NCBI GenBank assembly: GCA_038316335.1
Contig: JBBQAM010000012.1
Location: 1-64,000, forward strand
Source of the DNA: JALHST01 sp038316335
GTDB taxonomy: Bacteria > Bacteroidota > Bacteroidia > Flavobacteriales > Flavobacteriaceae
Reading direction: 5' to 3'
DNA: 64,000 bases
This document shows positions 35,409-43,508 of this stretch, piece after piece. The notes below the pieces were generated by a model. The model saw nothing but the letters and a program-made list of their open reading frames with translations. It was not told the origin of the DNA and ran no database searches. Each line of letters starts with the position of its first letter. Position 1 is the stretch's first letter. A program made the translations under genes and the position numbers.

Positions 35409-35903
35409 ATGCAGAAAAAAATTTTTCTTTACCTATTTATTTTCACGGCCCTGATTTGTCTTTATTTGCTAGTGAGCAATAACAATATGCAAAAAGTAAA
35501 AGACGCCCAAATAGAAAATCTTGGTTCTGAAATAGTTGCTTTGAAAGATTCTGTACAAGGCGTTCAGCTAAAAGTGTTGGACTTGCAGTATTTCTCCTTG
35601 GAAAACAACGATGATGCCCTGGCGTATTATGATCATCTAAACCTTAAGAATCCCTCTGGATACATTGCCGACAAACTATTGGAGACCAATGAGTCAAAAG
35701 GAGATAATCCCTTGATTCCTTACCAGGGGATGGAAGGTTCTTTTAAAATAAACAAGATCAAAATCTTAAATCACAAATGGATTCTTACCGATTTTTCGGA
35801 TGGTAAATTTTGGGGTGAACTCTTGATCAAATATGAACTAAAGGATGATTTGAGCGTCGATTTCACGTTGATCGATCATTTACTATATACTCGAAGTAAT
35901 TAA
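35409..35903 (+). CDS. Membrane-anchored protein of unknown function
   Basis: 164 residues. One N-terminal membrane segment (IFLYLFIFTALICLYLLVSN) then a short coiled-coil-like helix (QIENLGSEIVALKDSVQGVQ) and a C-terminal beta-rich domain (INKIKILNHKWILTDFSDG, WGELLIKYELKD). Not recognised. It follows the MBL hydrolase by 16 nt and overlaps the convergent esterase gene by 4 nt. Likely periplasm-facing. Conserved hypothetical in feel, with no basis for a function. Confidence 0.7.
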   Translation: MQKKIFLYLFIFTALICLYLLVSNNNMQKVKDAQIENLGSEIVALKDSVQGVQLKVLDLQYFSLENNDDALAYYDHLNLKNPSGYIADKLLETNESKGDNPLIPYQGMEGSFKINKIKILNHKWILTDFSDGKFWGELLIKYELKDDLSVDFTLIDHLLYTRSN

Positions 35904-36559
35904 ATTTTGTCAGCCAACCATTTTTTAAAGGCAAAAAAGTTTTGAGGGGAAACTCCATGTCCTACGGGAAATTCTTCATATACATAAGCTATTCCCAATC
36001 GCTTAAGGATATTAGGGGCTCTTTGGGCCCATTCAGGCGGTATCACCTGATCCACCTGACCATGTGAGGCATATATTTTTAGGTTAGTATGATTTTTTTT
36101 CTCATAACCCGCTATCAAGAGCTCTTCATTGATATATCCACTTAAGGCGATTACGTTCTTTATTTTTTCAGGAAAGGATAGCGCTACTGCATAGCTCAAA
36201 ATAGTTCCTTGGCTAAAACCTAACAGACTTACCTGGTCGCTAGCAAGACCATAAGCTTGGCAGGCTTCTTCAATAAAGGCAACAATGCCATTCCTCGAAA
36301 TGATAGCCTGTTCATTATTGCTCCATTTGCCCTGTTGGGCATCAAAATTAATGGCATACCACGCATACCCAAATGGTTGCAGGGCATAGGGACCTCGCAC
36401 TGAAATGATGCAAAGCCTTTCTGGCAAGTCTGATGCAAAGGAAAATAGGTCATTCTCATCGCTACCATACCCATGAATCATAAACAACACGGGAATTTTT
36501 CCCGACGTACTGCTTGACGGCCGAATAAGATGTTCGAGGGATAGTGGAGCCGTTGTCAT
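35900..36559 (-). CDS. Alpha/beta hydrolase, carboxylesterase/phospholipase type
   Basis: 219 residues from ATG 36559 (MTTAPLSLEHLIRPS). The family is the phospholipase/carboxylesterase (YpfH-like) group: oxyanion strand MIHGYGSDENDLFSFA, nucleophile Ser in LLGFSQGTILS, Asp in ASHGQVDQVIP, His in PVGHGVSP. It hydrolyses short esters in the cytosol. Its start is one base after the stop of the DUF4870 gene, so it is the last gene of a five-gene minus-strand operon (BatA, PyrC-like, two DUF4870, esterase). An upstream start at 36601 adds 14 residues and overlaps the previous gene. Confidence 0.88.
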   Translation of the reverse strand: MTTAPLSLEHLIRPSSSTSGKIPVLFMIHGYGSDENDLFSFASDLPERLCIISVRGPYALQPFGYAWYAINFDAQQGKWSNNEQAIISRNGIVAFIEEACQAYGLASDQVSLLGFSQGTILSYAVALSFPEKIKNVIALSGYINEELLIAGYEKKNHTNLKIYASHGQVDQVIPPEWAQRAPNILKRLGIAYVYEEFPVGHGVSPQNFFAFKKWLADKI

Positions 36560-36560
36560 G

Positions 36561-36878
36561 TTATTGAATAAAAGTGAACCATTTTTGAAAATACGTGCCA
36601 ACCAGCGGAAGTAATTTTTTTTTCAAATTTAAAACCCCGGTAAATGCATATATCCATAAAATTATATAGCAAAGATATAAGCCATAGAGTGCATATTGAT
36701 TATAAGCAACACTCGACAATAAGCCAAAAGCATGAAACGTAAGATTTAGACCAAAAGCTTGGCGAATATGAAAGCGCGCAAAGGCATTTTTGGGTTCCAT
36801 GTTCATTGTAATCGCTATAATGGATCCAATTATTGTTAAATAAGCGATTTTTGCGGTTGTTTTGCCAGCTTCGTCCAT
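36561..36878 (-). CDS. DUF4870-type membrane protein, copy 2
   Basis: 105 residues from ATG 36878 (MDEAGKTTAKIAYLTIIGS). It has three or four hydrophobic segments and the hallmark KNAFARFHIRQAFGL, matching KNAFAQFHIGQSVRL of the gene upstream. I chose this start because it makes the two paralogues the same length (105) with the same MD(E/Q) beginning; in-frame ATGs at 36884 and 36941 exist. The family function is unknown (related to Tic20-like/DUF4870 membrane proteins). Confidence 0.75.
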   Translation of the reverse strand: MDEAGKTTAKIAYLTIIGSIIAITMNMEPKNAFARFHIRQAFGLNLTFHAFGLLSSVAYNQYALYGLYLCYIILWIYAFTGVLNLKKKLLPLVGTYFQKWFTFIQ

Positions 36879-36930
36879 AATCATAAATTTTGATTCCCAA
36901 GGCAATCCTTTCATTTGCATTCTCTGTGCA

Positions 36931-37248
36931 TTATTCCCCAATGGATCCTATAATCGGCAACTTTTGAAGTTTCCCGTTTGCCGCATTGATGATTCCTAAT
37001 ATCATGAATACAAAAATACCCAAACCTATGATGGTCGAAAGATAATCCATTGAATGTGGTAATATTCTATCCAAGGCATAATTGGCCGCACCTAAAATGG
37101 CCAAGCGAACCGATTGTCCTATATGAAATTGGGCGAAGGCATTTTTTTTATCATTGTTGATGATGTAGGCGACCAATAAACCAATAGGAGTAAAGATATA
37201 ACTAATGATGGCTGCGGTTTTCCCTTCATTGATAGTGTTCTGATCCAT
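36931..37248 (-). CDS. DUF4870-type membrane protein, copy 1
   Basis: 105 residues, MDQNTINEGKTAAIISYIF at the start. Hydrophobic segments at about 15-30, 45-65 and 70-90. The NNDKKNAFAQFHIGQS segment is the DUF4870 hallmark. It begins 3 nt after the PyrC-like stop, so translation is probably coupled. The paralogue directly downstream suggests local duplication. Function unknown. Confidence 0.8.
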   Translation of the reverse strand: MDQNTINEGKTAAIISYIFTPIGLLVAYIINNDKKNAFAQFHIGQSVRLAILGAANYALDRILPHSMDYLSTIIGLGIFVFMILGIINAANGKLQKLPIIGSIGE

Positions 37249-37251
37249 AAC

Positions 37252-38523
37252 TTATATTTTAATGGTTTCTTTTAATAGCATTTGGTCGTTATTGATAACA
37301 CCATATGTTTTACCCTTGATAGTGCTATCGAGAAATATACTATTCTTTGAAGTCGAAAGTATATCCGAAAGGGCAAACCGATATGATTCATCCGGATTAA
37401 AAAGGGTCAGACACGCTTTTTCCCCTTCCTTTAATTTCGGAGTTTGTAAGTTAAATCGTTCCCTACCTTTCGTCAAGATTGTGACAGCCGATTCAACACC
37501 CAAAAGCTGATTTAGAGCACCAAAGGCACTTTCAAGCCCTATTGTGCCGTCTGCCGAATTGTCAAATTCAACCTGCTTTTGTTCAATGTTCATAGGCACA
37601 TGATCTGCTGTGACAAAATCGATGATGCCATCTTTCAAACCTTTCAGGAGGGCTTTCGTGTCATATTTGGTTCGAAGGGGCGGGATAACCTTGAATTTGG
37701 CATCGAATTCTTCCAAGGCGTCGTCTGTAAACCACAAATTATGAATGGGGGTGCTGCAACTCACATCCAGACCTTTTTTCTTGGCTTCAGCAATCAGTTT
37801 TACCGATTGGCCGGTAGAGATGGTCGGTATGTGCAATTTGCCTCCGGTATATTCCAGGATAAAGATATCGCGTGCAATTTGGAGCTCTTCCGAAAGCGCC
37901 GGAATTCCTTTCAAACCCAGGGAAGTCGATACGATGCCTTCGTTAATTACGCCCTTTCCGGAAATGCGCTTATCATCTGGGAACGAAAATATACAGCCAT
38001 CGAAATTCTGGGCGTATTGCAGGGCGATCTTTAATAGGTTCGGATTTTCGATGGCCTGCTTAAAATCATAAAAGCCAATGGCTCCTGCGTTTTTCATATC
38101 AAACAGTTCGGCCAAATGTATACCTTCGGCTTTAGATGTAAGCGTTCCCAAAGGATAGAGATTGATAACATGACCTTTAGCAGCATTTTTTAAAAACACG
38201 ATATCCGAACTTGAATCGGGAACCGGGTGCGTGTTGGGGTTTAAGACTAAATCAGTATAACCGCTTTTGGCAGCAGTCAGAAGTCCATTCATTAGGGTTT
38301 CCCGTTCTTCATAACCAGGTTCCCCAAAGCATACCCCAGTATCAAACCAACCGACCGATATATGTAGGTTTTTAAGTTCTACTGTTTTTACTTTTGATGC
38401 GGTCTCAATCTTTGGTGCTATCCGTTCGATCTTTCCACCCATAATAAGAACGTCCCGCTTTTTCAAATGAAGTTCCTTATTCGAGGCATCTACTATTTTG
38501 GCCGACTTTACTAATATGTTCAT
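37252..38523 (-). CDS. Dihydroorotase-like protein without metal ligands
   Basis: 423 residues, full length for a type I dihydroorotase, and clearly homologous (for example GWFDTGVCFGEPGYEERET, LVLNPNTHPVPD, GGKLHIPTISTGQS, KVIPPLRTKYD, NSADGTIGLESAFGAL). Yet the first metal motif, normally DxHVHLREPG, reads DTGVCFGEPG (residues 61-70): both His are gone. The later TPHH-type motif is STPIHNLWF. The usual HAPH motif is reduced to TADHVPMN. It is thus probably not a working dihydroorotase; it could be a structural partner of aspartate transcarbamoylase, as PyrC' proteins are, or have another role. It is in an operon with BatA and DUF4870 genes rather than with pyr genes. Confidence 0.85.
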   Translation of the reverse strand: MNILVKSAKIVDASNKELHLKKRDVLIMGGKIERIAPKIETASKVKTVELKNLHISVGWFDTGVCFGEPGYEERETLMNGLLTAAKSGYTDLVLNPNTHPVPDSSSDIVFLKNAAKGHVINLYPLGTLTSKAEGIHLAELFDMKNAGAIGFYDFKQAIENPNLLKIALQYAQNFDGCIFSFPDDKRISGKGVINEGIVSTSLGLKGIPALSEELQIARDIFILEYTGGKLHIPTISTGQSVKLIAEAKKKGLDVSCSTPIHNLWFTDDALEEFDAKFKVIPPLRTKYDTKALLKGLKDGIIDFVTADHVPMNIEQKQVEFDNSADGTIGLESAFGALNQLLGVESAVTILTKGRERFNLQTPKLKEGEKACLTLFNPDESYRFALSDILSTSKNSIFLDSTIKGKTYGVINNDQMLLKETIKI

Positions 38524-38611
38524 TACTAGCGGATAAGTTTATATCTATATTGTGTCTTATTTGATTCCTTGCCCAAACCCTCTAAATCAGTATCAAATAG
38601 TCCAAAAGCCA

Positions 38612-40531
38612 TTAAAGGTATTTTTGAATGATTATTTCGATTCCTAGAAACAGCAGTGCTAAAATAACAAACCATTTCCAAAGCTCCTTTATCGAGTTAT
38701 CTTTTTGCATGGATGCAAATAAGGATGCAATTGAATTTAGTTGCGAAAAGTCATTCAACGTCGCTAGATCCAAATACCTTAAATCGCTTTCATCCCGGGG
38801 CTCGTTAAAACTGACATTCATGAGGTCTACCCTGTTATTTGTTATGTGATAGATACCTGGGATAAGATCCGTGTCACCAAAGGTCAGTGTCACCATTTTG
38901 GCCTTCGATTTTTGTTGGGGAATAAATTCATAATCTTCCTTGGAGACCTTAAGAATATGATCCTTTGCTAACGGTATGGGAATATCTATGGCGTCAACTC
39001 CCCCGATCATCAAATACAAGGGCGGCAATTTTAGACTATTCACACCGATGTTGTAAAATGTTGGAACAATTAATGGTGAATTTTTGAAGGTTGAATTTTC
39101 ATTGCTAATGGAAGCGGTAAAAAGATACCGTTTTTCTGGACCAAGAAGAAATGGTTCGCCATCCTGATAGCTCAATACGGAAGGCTGCGCGGTACGAATC
39201 GTGTAATATTGATTTACGGTTGGATATTGGAAATTTGTGATTTTTTCCTTGAAAACCTTTGCATACAAGGGGTTGGCAAATGAAATACCGGTTATTTTAC
39301 GCACTTCTTTTATGGGACTAATCAGTGTGCTCGCCATCAGGATATTCAATAGTCTATTATAAGAATCCAAATGCAGGTCATTAGTAGGAATAACAACAAT
39401 GCTTCCGCCTGCATCGGCAAATGATTTTAATCCTATAGCAAGTGCATTGGGAATCTCCTCGATTTCATTGAGGACGATAAGATTGTGCTCCTCCAAAGCG
39501 CCATAATTTAAAGCGGTAAGGCTCAAATTCGTAAAGTCGAATTCATCATTTTGGAAAATTCTTGACAAGAACTCGGCATTTGCAGATCCAATTGCCAAGA
39601 CCTTGATTTTCATTTTTTTATCAATGTTAAAATAAAGTTGGTTATCGTAATTCAGTCCGGCATCCGAAATTTCGATCTTTCCACGAATGGCCTGATCCGC
39701 AGGCAATGTAAAGTTAACTTCTGCTGTTCGATTCTGTGTAAATCGCGCTGCGGTCTTAGCAACCAGGCGATCATCGTCAAATAAGGATACAGGGGTACTT
39801 TCTATGTCGGTATTCGTTGATAACCGAGCTACGATTTCTATATTTTCCAAGTCAATGTCTCCCAGATAAACACTGTCTATCACTATATTTTCAATTTTGT
39901 CACTTGTCAAGGGTATCAAATATTTTCGAACATTCCCAAGAGAATCATTTTCGACGGACCCCATTCTTTGTTGAAAATCGGAAATTAAGATCAGGTTTTT
40001 TTCATAGGTCGTATCCTTAGAAAAAAGTGAATTGGCTTTAAGTAATAGCTCTTTGAATTTTAATTGTTTCGAGGTGCCGGGAAGTGCTAGTAATTCTTTT
40101 TGAATTGCGGCAATCGTTACATCCCGATATACTGATTCATTTGTAAAAAGCGTAATTGTTTCTTTAGGCGGAACCGATTTTAAGAGTTGCTGTACCGAAT
40201 TTTCAAGGAGGCTGACATTATCGACTTTGGCCTGGGTACTGAATGAATTGTCAAGATATACGATAGTATCCTTCTTTTTGAACGCCGAATCAGCGGCAAA
40301 ATAAGGCTGTGCGAATGCCATGATCAAGGCAGTTAGCAAGGCCATTCTACTAAAAAGTAACAGCCATTTTTTTAATGTATTGCTACGACGCGATTCGGCT
40401 TGCACTTTTTGCAAAAAAAACACATTGGTAAATGGCGTCTGCTTGAATCTGCGTAATTGAAAAAGATGGATGAATATGGGAATCAGGAGGAGTAAAAGGG
40501 CCCAAAGTAGTTCCGGATATTTAAACTGCAT
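38612..40531 (-). CDS. BatA domain protein with VWA-like region
   Basis: 639 residues from ATG 40531 (MQFKYPELLWALLLLLIPI). The N-terminal BatA/aerotolerance region has two membrane segments (about 6-24 and 55-78), followed by a VWA-like domain whose MIDAS start is YLDNSFSTQ (DxSxS intact). A long periplasmic beta-rich part follows, and a last membrane segment (WKWFVILALLFLGIEIII) near the end. Related proteins are found with MoxR/Bat systems; here no moxR is in view. First gene of the operon that continues with the PyrC-like gene 88 nt downstream. The start 30 nt further upstream is possible but weaker. Confidence 0.8.
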   Translation of the reverse strand: MQFKYPELLWALLLLLIPIFIHLFQLRRFKQTPFTNVFFLQKVQAESRRSNTLKKWLLLFSRMALLTALIMAFAQPYFAADSAFKKKDTIVYLDNSFSTQAKVDNVSLLENSVQQLLKSVPPKETITLFTNESVYRDVTIAAIQKELLALPGTSKQLKFKELLLKANSLFSKDTTYEKNLILISDFQQRMGSVENDSLGNVRKYLIPLTSDKIENIVIDSVYLGDIDLENIEIVARLSTNTDIESTPVSLFDDDRLVAKTAARFTQNRTAEVNFTLPADQAIRGKIEISDAGLNYDNQLYFNIDKKMKIKVLAIGSANAEFLSRIFQNDEFDFTNLSLTALNYGALEEHNLIVLNEIEEIPNALAIGLKSFADAGGSIVVIPTNDLHLDSYNRLLNILMASTLISPIKEVRKITGISFANPLYAKVFKEKITNFQYPTVNQYYTIRTAQPSVLSYQDGEPFLLGPEKRYLFTASISNENSTFKNSPLIVPTFYNIGVNSLKLPPLYLMIGGVDAIDIPIPLAKDHILKVSKEDYEFIPQQKSKAKMVTLTFGDTDLIPGIYHITNNRVDLMNVSFNEPRDESDLRYLDLATLNDFSQLNSIASLFASMQKDNSIKELWKWFVILALLFLGIEIIIQKYL

Positions 40532-40652
40532 TCCCAATATTGATTTTACAAATATATACATTTATGCCCGTATAGTTCAAGGCGAATTACCAAAAAGCGT
40601 TTTCGGGTGAAAAGTTTCACGTACGTCTTCGTCTAGGAATCAAGCGCACATT

Positions 40653-41660
40653 TCAACAAAAGAAGTAATAATCCTTGATCGCTCTTTGACCCAATTCTGA
40701 AAAATAGTGTCCGATCATCGTTTGTGCTTCCGAATTTGCCACGGTGATGATACTTTGTGGTGATTTCATAGTATTTAATTCTGCGTAGTGGCACAATTCT
40801 TTTCCATAGATTTTCTTGCCAATTTTATTTGGATTGTCGCAACACCAAAAGAATGGTATACCGAGTTCGATCAATCCTTTAGCAATGGTCTTTCCTTTAA
40901 AGCCGGCACCCCATACGACCAATGGCCTTTGGGAATCATAATCAAGTTTTAAAAAATAATGTAATTTGATGCCGAGAAAATAATTTTGGGCATAATGTTC
41001 GCTGGTCCTTGAGGTGCGTGTTTCATAGTCGCGCCAATAATGTAGGACTTGTCGACAGGGAATACAGGTCAACCGGTTTTCATAAAACCGAAAGGTCAGG
41101 TCATAGTCTTCAGGATAGCGGTCTGATAAGAACGAACCGCACCGTTCCAAATCTTGTTTATATGCCATCCAACAAGGGGAGGGAATCACACATTCTTTAT
41201 AAATCTCCGAGAAATTGATCCCTTTTTCAGTCAAGGAGTTCAACCACTTTTCATAGCGGTAATAGCCGTCGCTAATACCATTTGTTGAGAAATAACGCAC
41301 TTGTCCTATCGCCAAATGACCTATTCCAAAATGGAGCAGGAAACCTACCATGACATCCAATTTATCCGGGGTCATAATATCGTCTGAATCCATGCGAGTT
41401 ACAAGATTTCCGGTACATCGATCATACCCATATCTCAGTGCTTCAATAATGCCTATACCATTGTTTTCGACGCTATGAATTCTAGTATCTTCTTGCTCAA
41501 AATGCCGTACGATTGCGAGACTGTCGTCGGTGGAATGATCATCTATAGCCCAAAGCTCCCAATTTTCATATGCTTGATTTACAATTGATTGAAGACACTC
41601 AGGGAGAAAAACCGCTGTATTTTTAAATGGCATTAAGATACTGACCAATGGTGGCTTCAT
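40653..41660 (-). CDS. Glycosyltransferase family 2
   Basis: 335 residues. GT-A fold: PLVSILMPFKNTAVFLPECL at the start, WELWAIDDHSTDDS, and the metal-binding VTRMDSDDIMTPDKL (DxD type). The middle carries CVIPSPCWMAYKQDLE. The C-terminus (QRPLVVWGAGFKGKTIAKGL and FFWCCDNPNKIGKKIYG) is an added Rossmann-like domain seen in some flavobacterial GT2 proteins. Probably decorates a surface glycan. No membrane segment. It stands alone; a terminator lies just upstream of its start. Confidence 0.87.
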   Translation of the reverse strand: MKPPLVSILMPFKNTAVFLPECLQSIVNQAYENWELWAIDDHSTDDSLAIVRHFEQEDTRIHSVENNGIGIIEALRYGYDRCTGNLVTRMDSDDIMTPDKLDVMVGFLLHFGIGHLAIGQVRYFSTNGISDGYYRYEKWLNSLTEKGINFSEIYKECVIPSPCWMAYKQDLERCGSFLSDRYPEDYDLTFRFYENRLTCIPCRQVLHYWRDYETRTSRTSEHYAQNYFLGIKLHYFLKLDYDSQRPLVVWGAGFKGKTIAKGLIELGIPFFWCCDNPNKIGKKIYGKELCHYAELNTMKSPQSIITVANSEAQTMIGHYFSELGQRAIKDYYFFC

Positions 41661-41677
41661 TAGACAATATTACAAAT

Positions 41678-41707
41678 AAAAAAGCTTCACTTGCGTGAAG
41701 CTTTTTT
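41678..41707. terminator. Bidirectional terminator
   Basis: A 13-bp stem AAAAAAGCTTCAC (41678-41690) with GTGAAGCTTTTTT (41695-41707) and a TTGC loop. It ends the minus-strand LuxR-type gene (stop at 41842) before the glycosyltransferase start at 41660. Confidence 0.85.
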
Positions 41708-41841
41708 GGAAAACACGGAGGATATGGCACCATCCCCCGTTGTGATCATATAGCGTAGTTTTTAGAGGCGTCGAATTATTTATTCGAGATGCACGATTTA
41801 AACCTTTGGTTATTTGAAGGAGTTTCTATTTGCCATTCATG

Positions 41842-42468
41842 CTACGATTCGAGTTCTTGCAATTTTAAAAGTGCTTCCGACTTTGAATTCACATTCAATT
41901 TTAAGTATATATTCTGTATGTGAAAATTTATCGTACTTGTGGTCACAAAAAGCTTGTCGGCAATTATCTTATAGGTGGCCCCTCGACATAAATAATCGAT
42001 TATCTGGTTTTCCCGTTCCGAAAAAGTGGTATACCTTTTTTTTCGGAACATTGAAATTACTTTTTCAGCGATATCGTTGCTCATGATCGCACCTTCATAC
42101 CGAATAGAATTTAAGGCATGATACATGCGTTTCTGACCAATCGGTTTGGTCAAATACCCATTGGCCCCATTCTTGAACGCTTTCTTGACGACTTCAAAAT
42201 CACTTAATTCACTGATCATAATTATTTTTACCTCAGGGTCTTTAATGCGGAAGCGTATAATTCCCTTTAAACTAAATATGTCAGGAATAGCAACTTCCGA
42301 GAGGACTATATGGGGCCTGGCATGGTCGAAATCAACAATCGCATCTTCAATCGAAGCATACATTCCGGTTAAGGAATACTCCTCATAGGCTTCAAAATAG
42401 AATTTGTACATTTCATGAAAAGACGGCTGATTATCGATTACAATAATTCTTAAAATATCTGATTTCAT
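41842..42468 (-). CDS. LuxR-type response regulator with altered receiver domain
   Basis: 208 residues. Receiver domain (about 5-125) and a LuxR/NarL helix-turn-helix (about 148-205: FSERENQIIDYLCRGATYKI, TTSTINFHIQNIYLKL). In the receiver Asp12 and Lys108 (GYLTKPI) are kept, but the expected phosphorylation-site Asp is Glu58 in HIVLSEVAIPDI. A Glu there can mimic the phosphorylated state, so it may be always on or controlled otherwise. No histidine kinase is adjacent. It is isolated by a 1-kb spacer upstream and a terminator downstream. Confidence 0.88.
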   Translation of the reverse strand: MKSDILRIIVIDNQPSFHEMYKFYFEAYEEYSLTGMYASIEDAIVDFDHARPHIVLSEVAIPDIFSLKGIIRFRIKDPEVKIIMISELSDFEVVKKAFKNGANGYLTKPIGQKRMYHALNSIRYEGAIMSNDIAEKVISMFRKKRYTTFSERENQIIDYLCRGATYKIIADKLFVTTSTINFHIQNIYLKLNVNSKSEALLKLQELES

Positions 42469-43508
42469 AACTTTAAGTATTTGTGTTACATATTTTGATT
42501 TTTAAAAAAAGACAACTGTTGAAATTTAATAGTTCGAGGGGGTTAGACATGCTGAAAATGCAATGTCTATAGGCCATAATACGGACATGCTAGCTCAAAT
42601 TATTGAAAAGCAATAACTCGACAGCATCTGAACAACGGTCTGATTTTAGGAAATGTAAAACAGGTCAAATCCTGCTTTTAACCTTGAAACAACAATGAAC
42701 AGATATCCGTATTTAAAATAGGACTATCAGGATCGGTGCGCTTCTATGGTATTTAAGCTGGAATTTGAAAAAAGTAATGAAATGATGAAGTTTTGTCGTA
42801 ACCCGGGCTCGCGCTGTAAATTTGGCGGGGTCAAGACATTTTGTGTTAAACCTGCTTCGTTTTTTTTGGTCCTTTTTAGGTAAAGATTTGGTTCCATAAT
42901 TTGGGGGGATTTGGAGGTTGTACAATAGATTTAGGTGCTATTATAAAATAAATATAGCCTAAAATTGAACGTGCTTACGAATTTTGTAGATATTTTCGTT
43001 CAAATGCAAAGCCACTTATGGAAGTTGATGAGTAGGAAATAAGAAAAAACATATGTGCACAAGGCTTTAAAAATACCACAAATACGGGGATTTTCGGCCG
43101 AAAGTTGCAATTCCCCACTATTCATTCTGACAAAAAACCAAGGATGTTTCAAATCAAGCCATTGTGGCCAGTTATCCTGGGTATGATTAGGAAGTGATGG
43201 GCAACATAAGTCATCTAATGGAATGCCTTTCTAGGTGACATTTCATTATATCAGAAGATTGTACCAAGGTTCGCGAAAAGGTAAATATCCATTTTGTGTA
43301 TAAAAAGGAGGGGTTAAATTATCCCCCCGGAAGCCCCCTCCTTCTTTCAACACAATAGTCAATTTTTTGATATGGCAACCAATCGAAATGGTCGAATGCA
43401 ACCTTTCGGTTTGGTCGCTGGGAGCATCACATATTAAGGCATCCCATCAAGCATGCTTGTAATTTTTTCCGATGGGCATCAATTTGAGATGCAATGCCCT
43501 GACTAGTT
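42469..43508. other. 1.04-kb gene-poor spacer
   Basis: No convincing gene. A locally GC-richer patch (about 42746-42883) is open on both strands (45 codons on plus, 70 codons on minus at 42713-42925); both look like shadows of a non-coding or repeated sequence and neither matches a family. A terminator for the PorP/SprF operon lies at 43305-43343. The rest is AT-rich; the upstream region of the LuxR gene must hold its promoter. Confidence 0.5.
43305..43343 (-). terminator. Terminator of the PD40 / PorP operon
   Basis: Perfect 9-bp stem AAGGAGGGG (43305-43313) with CCCCTCCTT (43335-43343), C-rich loop. On the minus strand a TTTTTA tract follows. It is about 165 nt past the PorP/SprF stop. Confidence 0.6.
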
